From the NCBI RefSeq assembly GCF_006385595.1, contig NZ_CP041046.1, positions 4,541,001-4,605,000 of the forward strand: a stretch of DNA of 64,000 bases. Reading direction: 5' to 3'. The DNA comes from Luteibacter pinisoli (GTDB taxonomy: Bacteria > Pseudomonadota > Gammaproteobacteria > Xanthomonadales > Rhodanobacteraceae). Numbering within the stretch: position 1 is the first letter of the stretch; each line of letters begins with the position of its first letter. The notes below the pieces were generated by a model. It made no database searches and was not told where the DNA came from. It worked only from the letters and a program-made list of their open reading frames with translations. Below, in pieces: positions 1 to 8,114 of this stretch. The position numbers were made by a program, and so were the translations under genes.

Positions 1-231
1 CGCGCCTTGAACGAACAGCTGGGTGGCAGTTGCGCCGTGGCGATCGGGGCGTTCTGCGTGGTGGCCGAGTTTGGCCTCACGCTGCATGCGCTGGTCGGCG
101 ATGCCGGCAGCGGCGAGCTGATCGTGGCGCAGGCCGATATCGACGGCGACAAGCCGGTGGAGCTGGGCCACGAAGTGGCTGCCATGCTGATCCAGCAGGG
201 CGCGGCCGAGTTGCTCAAGCCGCAGCGCTGA
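1..231 (+). CDS. hemC: Hydroxymethylbilane synthase, C-terminal end (partial)
   Basis: This is the last 76 codons of a gene that begins before the window. Porphobilinogen deaminase joins four porphobilinogens into hydroxymethylbilane in haem and sirohaem synthesis in the cytoplasm. The visible segment has the pattern of the family's C-terminal domain: LNEQLGGSCAVAIGAFC resembles the cofactor-binding-cysteine region (L.GGC.VPIAA), followed by a short beta-rich stretch and the closing helix (LGHEVAAMLIQQGAAELL). The dipyrromethane cysteine would be the Cys of GGSC. The domain is short, so the call rests on this pattern and on the end-of-protein layout. The frame is open from base 1, so the TTG at 7 is not the start. 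The gene converges on the DUF481 gene. Confidence 0.82.
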   Translation, partial: RALNEQLGGSCAVAIGAFCVVAEFGLTLHALVGDAGSGELIVAQADIDGDKPVELGHEVAAMLIQQGAAELLKPQR

Positions 232-236
232 GGATA

Positions 237-263
237 GGAGGAGCGCAACCCGTGCGCTCCTCC
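237..263. terminator. 11-bp stem hairpin between convergent genes
   Basis: GGAGGAGCGCA (237-247) and TGCGCTCCTCC (253-263) form a perfect 11-bp inverted repeat around a 5-base loop. It lies between the ends of hemC and the convergent DUF481 gene. No T-run follows on either strand, so it is a weak or Rho-assisted bidirectional terminator, or an mRNA 3' protecting stem. Confidence 0.55.
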
Positions 264-279
264 ACCGTCGTTCGTCGAC

Positions 280-1125
280 TCAGAAGTTGTAGACGAGGTT
301 CGTCGTCATCAGCTTGTCGGTGCTGACCGTGCCCGGCTGCGTGTCGCTGTTGTAGCGGATCTGGTAGCCGAGCTTCAGCGCCATCTTCTTGGTCATGCTG
401 ACCGAGAGGCCGATGTCGTTCTGGTAGTACTGGTTCTTGGAGCCCGCTTCCACCAGGAACGTATCTTCCAGCGCGGTGTTGTCGGTGAGGCGGTACTTGC
501 CGTTGACCAGGCCACGGCCAACCACTTCGCTCTGGGCGTTGGGCTGGGTCGTCACCGAGACCACCGAGCCGTCGGGCTGGGTCACGTCTTCCGTCGTCTT
601 GGCCGGCTGGTAGCGCTTGAAACCGGGACCGATTTCGAAGGACAGCTCGGCGCGCTCGTTCTTCAGCGCGATGTAGCCGTAGCCCACCGAGATGATGCCC
701 TGCCACAGGTTGGCGCCGAAATCGTCGTGCTCGTAACGGGCGGCGGTCACCACGTAGCTGCGCGGGTCGAACTTGTAGCCCACCGACGCGCCGCTGTCAT
801 AGCGGTTGGCGGTGGTGCTGAACTTGTCGATGGTGTTGCCGGCGGCGTCCTGCACTTCCACGTCGCCCTTCGAACGCAGGCCGTTAAGGTAGAAGCTGTT
901 CTTCCACACCTCGTTTTCCTGCTGCAGGCCGAGCTTGGCGTTGGCGTTCTCCGAACGGGAGTTGCCTCGCGACGAGGCGAAGCCGAATTCACCGGAACCC
1001 GTCCAGCCGTTGTTCTTGGAGGCGTCCGAACTCGGGGCGGCATTGGCGTTGGCGTTTGCGTCCTGGGCCTGGGCGGCCATCGGCAGCGCGGCAAGAACAA
1101 GCGAAGCAAGGAGGATCTTTTTCAT
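280..1125 (-). CDS. DUF481 family outer-membrane beta-barrel protein
   Basis: This is a 281-residue exported protein resembling the DUF481/YdiY family, whose members are predicted outer-membrane barrels, some salt- or acid-induced. A clear signal peptide is followed by cleavage at AQA-QD near residue 20. A low-complexity linker of repeated Asn-Ala and Ser comes next (about 22-40), then the family's opening GWTGSGEFGFASSRGNSRS. The rest alternates beta strands and ends in ...VYNF, with the C-terminal aromatic residue typical of BAM-assembled barrels. The function in the cell is unknown. It stands alone, with hemC converging at its 3' end. A run of eight A's on the plus strand lies just upstream (1143-1150). 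Confidence 0.8.
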   Translation of the reverse strand: MKKILLASLVLAALPMAAQAQDANANANAAPSSDASKNNGWTGSGEFGFASSRGNSRSENANAKLGLQQENEVWKNSFYLNGLRSKGDVEVQDAAGNTIDKFSTTANRYDSGASVGYKFDPRSYVVTAARYEHDDFGANLWQGIISVGYGYIALKNERAELSFEIGPGFKRYQPAKTTEDVTQPDGSVVSVTTQPNAQSEVVGRGLVNGKYRLTDNTALEDTFLVEAGSKNQYYQNDIGLSVSMTKKMALKLGYQIRYNSDTQPGTVSTDKLMTTNLVYNF

Positions 1126-1160
1126 CGTTTACCCGGATGTGGAAAAAAAAGGGTGGCGGG

Positions 1161-2063
1161 TCAATGGCCGGCGAACTGTACCCAGGCGCGTCCATACAGG
1201 CGCTGCTCAAGGCATTGACCGATAACGCAGCTTAACGCGGCCATACCGGCGGCCACGGAGACCAGCGGCCCGACCGGGTGCGATACCAGCAGCACGCACG
1301 GCAGGCCCACCGACAGCACGGCAATGCCGAAGCACCACGCCAGCAAGGTGCCGCCCTCGCGGCCCATGCCCGTCGCGCCGTCAAAGGCGCGTTCCGCGGC
1401 CAGCAGGCGCAAGGCCCGCCAGCGCATGCCTTCGATCACGCCCAGCACCAGCCCCAGCGCCAGCATGCTCAGCCGCCAGGGGTTCAACGGCCCCAGCGTC
1501 GTCTCATTCTGCAGCGCGACGCAGAGCCAGAACCACAGGCCACCGGCAAACACCGCGGAGACCGCGCGCCCCAGGGGCTGCGCATTGGCCACCGAGGCCA
1601 GCGGCTGCGGCATCTCCCGCGCCGTGCCGCGCGCGGTGAAGATCAGCGTCGCCAGACTGCAGAGCATCAGCGCCGCGCCAGCCAGCCGGGTGGCCCAGAA
1701 ATCGTTCTCCCCCCGCGCCAGGCCGCCCAGGGCCAGCATCGGCAGGTAATTCGCCATGGCCACCATGCCCTCGGTGGTCGGCAACATGCGCCTGAACGGG
1801 TCCCAGCCATGCCATTCGCGCGCAAAGGGCAGGCGGAGGCAGGTGGCGACCAGGCCCAGGCTCACCAGCACCAGGCCGAACGACAAGGGTACCAGCACAT
1901 CGCCACGCCCGTCCGGGTAGCTGCCCAGCGCCACGGCCGTGCCCAGCACCATCCACAGGCCGTAACCGGCCGCGGTCGCGGTCTGGATGACCGCGGCAGG
2001 GAGGGAGAACAGCTGACCTCTCGGGTCCGGCGCGACGGTCGCACCGTCGTCGGGTTGCGCCAT
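1161..2063 (-). CDS. Multi-pass inner-membrane protein of unknown function
   Basis: A 300-residue, very hydrophobic protein with about eight or nine predicted membrane spans, starting soon after the short hydrophilic N-terminus MAQPDDGATVAPDPRGQLFS. The ATG at 2063 is chosen because the reading upstream is basic and non-membrane-like. I see no catalytic motif. The length and repeated-helix layout recall DmsC-like anchor subunits of molybdoenzymes, but the conserved His/Arg motif of that family is not visible and no oxidoreductase subunit is nearby, so I do not assign it. It is divergent from the WYL regulator, which may control it, with an inverted repeat in the shared upstream region. On the minus strand an eight-T run lies just after the stop (1150-1143). 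Confidence 0.6.
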   Translation of the reverse strand: MAQPDDGATVAPDPRGQLFSLPAAVIQTATAAGYGLWMVLGTAVALGSYPDGRGDVLVPLSFGLVLVSLGLVATCLRLPFAREWHGWDPFRRMLPTTEGMVAMANYLPMLALGGLARGENDFWATRLAGAALMLCSLATLIFTARGTAREMPQPLASVANAQPLGRAVSAVFAGGLWFWLCVALQNETTLGPLNPWRLSMLALGLVLGVIEGMRWRALRLLAAERAFDGATGMGREGGTLLAWCFGIAVLSVGLPCVLLVSHPVGPLVSVAAGMAALSCVIGQCLEQRLYGRAWVQFAGH

Positions 2064-2096
2064 GGTCGGGGGCTTCGGCGATGGCAAAGCGACATT

Positions 2097-2123
2097 TTTG
2101 CGCCGATTGGCCCCTGGCGCAAA
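2097..2123. promoter_or_regulatory. Inverted repeat in divergent intergenic region
   Basis: TTTGCGCC (2097-2104) and GGCGCAAA (2116-2123) are perfect 8-bp arms 11 bases apart. They sit 34 bases upstream of the membrane-protein start and about 150 bases upstream of the WYL regulator, which suits an operator. Binding by that regulator is an inference from position. Confidence 0.45.
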
Positions 2124-2275
2124 CGTTCTCATGCCCTGGCGGCCCGCCTGGCCGTCCGGCGTAGTGCGCCAACCCTTGCGGACGGCCCCGGCCAACGCCA
2201 TGCTTGTTGCGCGTAGATACGGGTGTCACGCCCGCGCGGACACACTTTGCACAGCTCCACCTGCCGGCGAGACCC

Positions 2276-3271
2276 ATGGACCGCTACGAGCGCATTCTCA
2301 CCCTGCACCGACTGCTGAAGTCCGCGCACTATCCGGTACCGCTTTCGCGCCTGATGGACGAGCTGGAATGCTCGCGCGCGACGCTCTACCGCGATGTGGC
2401 CTTCCTCCGCGACGCCCTCGGCGCGCCCGTGCAGAGCGTGGCCGGCGAGCAGGCCTCGTTCCGCTATGAGGCGGGCGAGGGCGACAGTTTCGAACTCCCC
2501 GGCCTGTGGCTGACCAGCGACGAGCTGGCCGCCCTGATGGCCCTGAACGAACTCATCGGCCGGTCCGACCCCGGGGTACTGGCCGGCGCCCTGGCGCCGT
2601 TCAAGGCGCGTATCGAGCGGCTGCTTTCGGACCACGGCAGCGGCAAGGCCCTGCCCGTCGACCGTATCCGGGTCATTTCCTGGGGCGCGCGCAAGCTCGA
2701 CCAGCAGGTGTTCCGCATCGTCGCCGGCGCCGTGCTCGAGCGCCGCCAGGTCACCTTCCGCTACCGCGCGCGCACGACCAATTCGGACACCCGCCGCACC
2801 GTCTCGCCGCAGCGCCTCACCCACTACCGGGATAACTGGTACCTCGACGTGTGGGACCACGACCGCGAAGCGCTGCGCAGCTTCGCCGTGGACCGCATCG
2901 CCGAACCGCAGGCCCAGGATGCCCGCGCGAAGGACGTGGAAGACGCCGAGCTCAACGACCTGCTCGCCTCCAGCTACGGCATCTTCGCCGGCAAGCCGAA
3001 GGCCTGGGCCACCATCCGCTTTTCCTCGCATGCCGCCCGCTGGGTGGCCGACGAGCACTGGCATTCGCAGCAGAAGGGCGACTGGCTGCCCGACGGCCGG
3101 TATGAGCTGAAGGTGCCGTACTCGAACTCGCGCGAGCTGCTGATGGACGTGCTGAAGTACGGCCCCGATGCCGAAATCGTGGCACCGCTGCCGCTGCGCG
3201 AAGAAATGAAGATCCTGCTGCAACTGGCGCTGACCGGCTACCAGAACGGCACGAACGGTAACCACCCTTAA
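2276..3271 (+). CDS. WYL-domain transcriptional regulator (YafY/PafC-like)
   Basis: A 331-residue cytoplasmic regulator. Residues 1-60 form a winged helix-turn-helix of the HTH_11/DeoR type (MDRYERILTLHRLL, then SRLMDELECSRATLYRDVAFL). A middle linker leads to a WYL domain at about 140-215, with YRDNWYLDVWDHD and RSFAVDRI marking its core, and then a WCX C-terminal extension. WYL domains are ligand-sensing modules, in some families for nucleotides or nucleic acid. The ATG at 2276 puts the recognised HTH at the very N-terminus; the frame stays open upstream but reads as low-quality sequence. It is divergent from the membrane protein gene. The patatin gene follows 18 bases later and could be co-transcribed. 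Confidence 0.85.
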   Translation: MDRYERILTLHRLLKSAHYPVPLSRLMDELECSRATLYRDVAFLRDALGAPVQSVAGEQASFRYEAGEGDSFELPGLWLTSDELAALMALNELIGRSDPGVLAGALAPFKARIERLLSDHGSGKALPVDRIRVISWGARKLDQQVFRIVAGAVLERRQVTFRYRARTTNSDTRRTVSPQRLTHYRDNWYLDVWDHDREALRSFAVDRIAEPQAQDARAKDVEDAELNDLLASSYGIFAGKPKAWATIRFSSHAARWVADEHWHSQQKGDWLPDGRYELKVPYSNSRELLMDVLKYGPDAEIVAPLPLREEMKILLQLALTGYQNGTNGNHP

Positions 3272-3289
3272 GAAGACGCGCCTGGCTCC

Positions 3290-4240
3290 ATGAGCGACCT
3301 TGATATCGCCGAAACCGGCGCGCTACCTGCCACCCTCGGCCATCCCCGCAAACCGCGCGTCGCACTGGCGCTGGGGGCGGGTGCGGCCAAGGGCCTGGCC
3401 CACATCGGTGCCATCGAAGCGCTGGAAGCCCGCGGCTTCGAGATCGTCGCCATCGCCGGCACCTCCATGGGCGCCCTCGTCGGCGGCATCTACGGCATGG
3501 GCAAGCTCGACGTGTACCGCGACTGGGTCTCCACCCTGGCCCGCTTCGACGTGCTGCGGCTAGTCGACTGGAGCTTCTCCGGCGGCGGCTTCATCAAGGG
3601 CGACCGGATCATGGCGGCGCTGCGCGAGCTGATCGGCGAGGTGAACATCGAAGACCTCTCCATCGACTACACCGCGGTGGCCACCGACATCGACCGCGAG
3701 CGCGAGGTGTGGCTCACCCGCGGGCCGCTGTTCGATGCGATCCGCGCGTCCATCGCCATTCCCACGCTGTTCCGCCCGTATACGCACGAAGGCCGCCGCC
3801 TGGTCGATGGCGCGCTGCTCAATCCGTTGCCGGTGTTGCCGCTGATGCGCGAAGACGCCGACTACGTTATCGCCGTGAGCGTCGATGGCGCGGCTGAATT
3901 GCAGAAGGCGCCGGAGAAGGACGTGACCGCCGTGCCGGACCAGGGCTACGCGGCGAAGCTGGGCCGGCTGCTCGGCAAGGTGCTGCCCGGCTCGGACTCT
4001 AAGCTGGCGCGCGACCCGGGGGCCTTCGAGCTGATGACCCAGGCGATGGACCTGATGCAGGCCAATCTCTCGCGCCTGCGCCTGGCGGCGTACCCGCCGG
4101 ACCTGCTGATCGAGATGCCGCGCAATGTGTCGGCGGTGTACGAGTTCTACCGCGCCCGCGAGCTCATCGAACTCGGCCGCGAACGCACCGACGCCATGCT
4201 GGACAAGTGGGTGCCGCGCGGCACCCCGCTCCGTCCGTAA
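3290..4240 (+). CDS. Patatin-like phospholipase (RssA-like)
   Basis: A 316-residue serine hydrolase of the patatin family, acting on acyl ester bonds of phospholipids or similar lipids through a Ser-Asp dyad. The oxyanion glycine-rich loop is LALGAGAAKGLAHIG (about 26-40), the nucleophile elbow is GTSMG at 57-61 with Ser59, and the catalytic Asp is in DGA at 173-175. No signal peptide is seen, so it is probably cytoplasmic, like E. coli RssA, and the size fits single-domain bacterial patatins. The C-terminal third is helical and not diagnostic. It lies just after the WYL regulator and its stop nearly touches that of the convergent glycosyltransferase (3-base gap). Confidence 0.88.
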   Translation: MSDLDIAETGALPATLGHPRKPRVALALGAGAAKGLAHIGAIEALEARGFEIVAIAGTSMGALVGGIYGMGKLDVYRDWVSTLARFDVLRLVDWSFSGGGFIKGDRIMAALRELIGEVNIEDLSIDYTAVATDIDREREVWLTRGPLFDAIRASIAIPTLFRPYTHEGRRLVDGALLNPLPVLPLMREDADYVIAVSVDGAAELQKAPEKDVTAVPDQGYAAKLGRLLGKVLPGSDSKLARDPGAFELMTQAMDLMQANLSRLRLAAYPPDLLIEMPRNVSAVYEFYRARELIELGRERTDAMLDKWVPRGTPLRP

Positions 4241-4243
4241 CGC

Positions 4244-4960
4244 TCAGAGCTCTTCGGTGCGGGTGACCTTGGCGCGACGCATCAGCCAGGCCACGCCACG
4301 CAGGTCGGCCAGGCCCACCCACAGGCGGTCGAGCATGCCGTACTTCGAGGTGCCCGCCGTCCGCGGGCGATGGCCCACCGGCACGCTCTGGCTTGCATAA
4401 CCCGCGCGCTTCACCAGCGCCGGCAGGTAGCGGTGCATGTGGTCGAAGTAGGGCAGGCGCAGGAAGGTTTCGCGTTCGAACAGCTTCAGGCCGCAGCCGG
4501 TATCCGGGGTGCTGTCCTGGAGCATGCGCGAGCGCACCGCGTTGGCGACCTTCGAGGAAATGCGCTTGTTGAAGCTGTCGCGGCGGGTGACGCGCCAGCC
4601 GGCGAACAGCTTGAGGTCCGCAGCGGCGCCGGCACGGGCCTCGAGCAGCTTGGGGATATCCGCCGGATCGTTCTGCCCGTCGCCGTCGAGCGTGGCGATC
4701 CACGGCGCACGCGCCGCGCGCACGCCATTCCACACCGCCGTGCTCTGCCCGCTGCGGGTCACGTGGTGGATGATGCGCAGTTCCGGGTAGTCCTTTTGCG
4801 CCGCCTTCAGCACGGCGACGCTGTCGTCGCTGCTGTCATCGTCGACGTAGATGATCTCGAAGTCGATCCGTCCGCGCAGGGCCGTGGCAATTTCGGCGAG
4901 GAGGGGCGGGATGTTGTCGCGCTCGTTGAAGACGGGCACGACCACGGCGAGGTCGGTCAT
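4244..4960 (-). CDS. Family 2 glycosyltransferase (DPM1/ArnC-like)
   Basis: A 238-residue GT-A fold enzyme that would transfer a sugar from a nucleotide-sugar to a polyprenyl-phosphate or other acceptor. The N-terminus MTDLAVVVPVFNERDNI is the classic nucleotide-binding start. DDDS at 40-43 and DGDGQND at 92-98 supply the metal and donor-binding acidic residues. The sequence KLFERETFLRLPYFDHMHRYLPAL matches the acceptor-loop region of dolichyl-phosphate mannosyltransferase-like proteins. There are no C-terminal membrane spans, unlike ArnC/GtrB, so it probably acts at the inner face of the membrane. No partner glycosylation genes flank it. The acceptor cannot be read from sequence. Confidence 0.85.
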   Translation of the reverse strand: MTDLAVVVPVFNERDNIPPLLAEIATALRGRIDFEIIYVDDDSSDDSVAVLKAAQKDYPELRIIHHVTRSGQSTAVWNGVRAARAPWIATLDGDGQNDPADIPKLLEARAGAAADLKLFAGWRVTRRDSFNKRISSKVANAVRSRMLQDSTPDTGCGLKLFERETFLRLPYFDHMHRYLPALVKRAGYASQSVPVGHRPRTAGTSKYGMLDRLWVGLADLRGVAWLMRRAKVTRTEEL

Positions 4961-5014
4961 CGTGGTTCCGGGGCGGGTAGCGGGAGTCGGGCCGCATTAT
5001 CGCCCAACAAACCT

Positions 5015-5752
5015 TTACAGCGACACCGTGGCCGTCGGGCTGGCCGGGCCCTCGATGGCTTCGCGCCAGCCGCGCTCCGCGGTATCCATGGCCTTGTGGC
5101 TGGCGCCCTGGGCGAGCAGGAGCAGGGTGCCCTCCCGCAGCGGCACCTCGCGGCCATCCCAGCCATCGCGCTGGAAGGTGCCGGCCTTGCCGTCCATCTT
5201 GCCCGGCATGTACAGCGCCACCACCGGCTCATCGTCCATCCGGGTCACCGCGTGGACCACCGGATACGCGCCCACCACGCAGTCGTGCACGTAGGTGACC
5301 ATGCCCGGCGCGGGGCCCTTCAGGTGCGTGGCGCGGCCGACGAAGCCGGCCTCGACCTGGTCGTCGGTCATCGGCCGGGTCAGCGCCAGGGCGTCCATTT
5401 CGCCCGGCATGTGCGCCACGGCCAGCGCGTCCAGCGAGTGCTGGTCGGCGTAGCGCCAGAACATCCCGACGCCGCCGAAGGCGATCAGCACGGACGCGGC
5501 CATCGCCATCCAGCTGCGCCGGCGGCCCAGCTGCTGGCGGCGCTCGCCGGTGGCCTGGGCGAGCAGGATCCGGTCGGCGAGGCCCTCGGGCACGGGTATG
5601 TTCATCGCCGCCTCGATGTCGTCTTCGAAGCGCTGGGCGCGTTGCCAGAACGCGGCGCAGCCGTCGCGGCAGCTGTCGCGGTGGGCGAGCAGTTCGGGAT
5701 CGCGCGAACGGGGTTCGCTGCCGATGCGGCGGCGGAAGTCGAGGCAGTTCAT
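5015..5752 (-). CDS. DUF3379-like membrane protein, probable anti-sigma factor
   Basis: A 245-residue protein whose start overlaps the upstream ECF sigma gene by 4 bases, so the two are translationally coupled. Residues 1-35 contain C3, H24, C28 and C32 (HRDSCRDGC), a near match to the zinc-binding HxxxCxxC motif of anti-sigma domains but with three residues between the cysteines instead of two. One membrane span lies at about 80-97 (MAMAASVLIAFGGVGMFW), and the remaining 150 residues would be periplasmic. The layout resembles the DUF3379 family often found with sigma factors in Xanthomonadales. The anti-sigma role is inferred from the pairing and the zinc-like motif. Confidence 0.68.
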   Translation of the reverse strand: MNCLDFRRRIGSEPRSRDPELLAHRDSCRDGCAAFWQRAQRFEDDIEAAMNIPVPEGLADRILLAQATGERRQQLGRRRSWMAMAASVLIAFGGVGMFWRYADQHSLDALAVAHMPGEMDALALTRPMTDDQVEAGFVGRATHLKGPAPGMVTYVHDCVVGAYPVVHAVTRMDDEPVVALYMPGKMDGKAGTFQRDGWDGREVPLREGTLLLLAQGASHKAMDTAERGWREAIEGPASPTATVSL

Positions 5753-6288
5753 GTCCGGCCCCCTTCGGCCGCGGCGCGTCCGCCAAGCAGCGCCTTGAGC
5801 TGCTGGCGGGCGCGGAACAACTGGGTCATCACCGCACCGGGCTTCTGCCCCGTGCTGGCGGCGATCTCGTCGGCGCTCATGCCGGCAAGCACCTGCATGG
5901 CCAGCGGATCACGGTATTTGTCGGGCAGGCGGCTGATCGCGTCGCGCACCTGCGCGGCGTCGCCGCTGCGCTCGGGGCTGGCGAACACCGTGTCTTCGGT
6001 GATGTTGTCATCCAGTTCCACCACCTCGAGGCGTTTGCGCTCGTACATCCGCGCGTGTTCCCGGCGCAGGATGGTGAACAGCCAGGCCTTGGCCGACTCG
6101 GCGTCGCGCAGGGCGTCCAGGTTCTTCCAGGCACGCAGGAAGGTTTCCTGGACCAGGTCCTGGGCCACGGTTTCAGAGCGCGTCAGCCACCAGGCAAACC
6201 GGTAGAGGTCGGCCGAGAGGGCGCGCACCATGGCTTCGTACTGGCGTTGCTTCGGGTTCACTACCTCACTGACCGGGGGCTTCGCCAT
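5749..6288 (-). CDS. ECF-type RNA polymerase sigma factor
   Basis: A 179-residue sigma-70 family factor with only regions 2 and 4. Region 2 spans about 25-90 (LYRFAWWLTRSETVAQDLVQETFLRAWKNL in pieces, then AWLFTILRREHAR). Region 4 spans about 118-168, with LPDKYRDPLAMQVLAGMSADEI and the recognition helix GAVMTQLFRARQQL. The family directs RNA polymerase to a small regulon. It is the first gene of a two-gene unit with the DUF3379-like protein, overlapping by 4 bases. The next gene upstream, parB, ends 22 bases away on the same strand, so read-through is possible. The signal it responds to is not evident. Confidence 0.88.
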   Translation of the reverse strand: MAKPPVSEVVNPKQRQYEAMVRALSADLYRFAWWLTRSETVAQDLVQETFLRAWKNLDALRDAESAKAWLFTILRREHARMYERKRLEVVELDDNITEDTVFASPERSGDAAQVRDAISRLPDKYRDPLAMQVLAGMSADEIAASTGQKPGAVMTQLFRARQQLKALLGGRAAAEGGRT

Positions 6289-6309
6289 TTCCTTACACCC
6301 CGGCGCGCG

Positions 6310-7185
6310 TCAGCGGATCTTGCTGAGGATGCCGTCCAGCTCGTCGTTGCTGTGGTAGTGGATGACGAGCTTGCCCTTGCCGCCGCGGCCATGGGCCACT
6401 TCGACACGGGTGGCGAAGCGTTCGGCCAGCTCGCGCTCAAGCGTGGCGATGTTCGGATCCACCGGGCCGGCGGACTTGGCCTTGCCCTTGGGCGCTTCCT
6501 GGGCCTTGCGGGCCGCGTCTTCCAACTCGCGCACCGTCCAGCCGTGGCGCGAGGCTTCCAGCGCCAGCGGCTCGGCGATGGTGGCCGGCAGGGTGAGCAG
6601 GGCGCGGGCGTGGCCCATCTCCAGCTTGCTCTCGTCGAGCAGCTGCTTGATGGAGGCCGGCAGCTCGTTCAGGCGCAGCAAGTTGGAGACGGAGGCGCGC
6701 GAGCGGCCCACGGCGTCGGCCGCCTGCTGGTGGGTCAGGTCGAATTCGTCCACCAGGCGCTGCAGGGCCTGGGCTTCTTCCAGCGGGGTGAGCTCCTGGC
6801 GCTGGATGTTTTCGATGAGCGCCATGGCCAGAACGGACTGCTCGGGCACGTCCTTCACCAGCGCGGGAATCTCGCTCATCTGCGCGCGCTGGGCGGCGCG
6901 CCAGCGGCGTTCGCCGGCGATGAGTTCGTAGCTGTTCTTGCCGATGGCGCGCACCACCACCGGCTGGATCAGGCCCTGGGCCTTGATCGAGGCGGCCAGT
7001 TCGTCGAGCGCCTCGTCGTTCCAGTGGCGGCGCGGCTGGTACTTGCCGGCCTGGATATGGTGGATGGGCAGCGTGCGCAGCTCGCCTTCCTGCTCGATCA
7101 CCGAGGGGGCGGCTTCGGGACCGCTGCCGCCGCCCAGGAGGGCGTCCAGGCCACGGCCGAGTCCACGTTTCTTCGCTGCTGCCAT
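6310..7185 (-). CDS. parB: Chromosome-partitioning protein ParB
   Basis: A 291-residue CTPase/DNA-binding clamp that loads at parS sites and works with ParA in origin segregation. After the lysine/arginine-rich start (MAAAKKRGLGRGLDALLGGG, the usual ParA-contact end) come the ParB/Srx domain at about 35-125, with the GERRWRA CTP-binding box, the helix-turn-helix (HQQAADAVGRSRASVSNLLRL) at about 145-170, and the C-terminal dimerisation domain. The ATG at 7185 is chosen because the product then begins exactly like other ParB proteins. It lies 10 bases after parA and is co-directional with parA and rsmG. I found no full parS match in the window. Confidence 0.95.
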   Translation of the reverse strand: MAAAKKRGLGRGLDALLGGGSGPEAAPSVIEQEGELRTLPIHHIQAGKYQPRRHWNDEALDELAASIKAQGLIQPVVVRAIGKNSYELIAGERRWRAAQRAQMSEIPALVKDVPEQSVLAMALIENIQRQELTPLEEAQALQRLVDEFDLTHQQAADAVGRSRASVSNLLRLNELPASIKQLLDESKLEMGHARALLTLPATIAEPLALEASRHGWTVRELEDAARKAQEAPKGKAKSAGPVDPNIATLERELAERFATRVEVAHGRGGKGKLVIHYHSNDELDGILSKIR

Positions 7186-7195
7186 GGGGCGCTCC

Positions 7196-8032
7196 TTAAG
7201 GCGTGGTCGGGGCCGTGGTGTCGCCGGCATCCGCCTCTGCGTCGGCCGCAGGGGGGGTGGCGCCATTCAGGGCCCGCTCGCGGCGGATGATTTCGCCGGC
7301 CAGGCCAATATAGGCGATGGCACCGCGCGAGCCGCGATCGTAAAGATGGATGGGCTGGCCGTGGCTGGGTGCCTCGGCAAGGCGCACGTTGCGCGGGATC
7401 ATCGAGCGCAGCACCTTGTCGCCAAAGTGCGTGGTGAGCTGGGCCGAGACCTCGTTGCCGAGGTTGTTGCGCACGTCGTACATGGTACGCAGCAGGCCTT
7501 CCACTTCCAGCGCCGGGTTCAGGCGCTGGCGCACGGCCGAGATCGTATCCAGCAGGCTGGAAAGGCCTTCCAGCGCGAAATACTCGCACTGCACCGGGAT
7601 CAGCACGCCATCGGCGGCGGTCAGCGCGTTAAGCGTGAGCAGGTGCAGCGAGGGCGGGCAGTCGATGATGATGGTGTCGTAACGATCGGACACCTTCTTC
7701 AGCTGCTCCTTCAGGCGATGCTCGCGGGCCATGCCGTCCATCAGCTTCAGCTCGGCGGCCGTGAGGTCGCCGTTGCCGGGCATCAGGTCGAAGCCGGCCT
7801 CGGTGCGCACCAGCACGTCCTGGATCGACACTTCGTCCAGCAGCACTTCGCAGCCGTTGGGCTTGGCTTCGTGCTTGTCCACGCCCGACGCCATGGTGGC
7901 GTTGCCCTGCGGATCGAGGTCGACAAGCAACACCTTGCGCTTCGCGGCGGCCAGGGCCGCGGCGAGATTGACGGAAGTCGTGGTCTTGCCGACGCCGCCC
8001 TTCTGGTTGGCGACTGCGATAATGCGGGCCAT
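7196..8032 (-). CDS. parA: Chromosome-partitioning ATPase ParA (Soj)
   Basis: A 278-residue ParA/MinD-type ATPase. It begins MARIIAVANQKGGVGKTTTS, carrying the deviant Walker A KGGVGKTT with the signature lysine. Walker A' (LLVDLDPQGNA) and Walker B (IIIDCPPSL) follow. It binds the nucleoid without sequence specificity and moves ParB-parS complexes. The start at 8032 gives the family's normal N-terminus; the upstream in-frame ATG would add eight residues. The C-terminus has a short Ala/Asp/Pro-rich tail (ATPPAADAEADAGDTTAPTTP). It is followed by parB after 10 bases and preceded by rsmG after 82 bases containing an inverted repeat. Confidence 0.95.
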   Translation of the reverse strand: MARIIAVANQKGGVGKTTTSVNLAAALAAAKRKVLLVDLDPQGNATMASGVDKHEAKPNGCEVLLDEVSIQDVLVRTEAGFDLMPGNGDLTAAELKLMDGMAREHRLKEQLKKVSDRYDTIIIDCPPSLHLLTLNALTAADGVLIPVQCEYFALEGLSSLLDTISAVRQRLNPALEVEGLLRTMYDVRNNLGNEVSAQLTTHFGDKVLRSMIPRNVRLAEAPSHGQPIHLYDRGSRGAIAYIGLAGEIIRRERALNGATPPAADAEADAGDTTAPTTP

Positions 8033-8063
8033 GGAGTGTCGGTAGCTGCCGTGCACGGAAGGG

Positions 8064-8085
8064 GCGCTAGCGTAGCATCTAGCGC
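8064..8085. repeat. Inverted repeat upstream of parA
   Basis: GCGCTAG (8064-8070) and CTAGCGC (8079-8085) are perfect 7-bp arms separated by 8 bases. They lie between the end of rsmG and the start of parA. They could be an operator for parAB or a processing stem; there is no T-run. Confidence 0.4.
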
Positions 8086-8114
8086 GCGAAGGCTGCAGGC
8101 GCTGCGCCGCCCGC

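Noticed and set aside
2204..2275. Upstream extension of the WYL regulator
   Set aside because: The extra 24 residues (from ATG 2204) have no family match, and the HTH normally begins at MDRYERIL.
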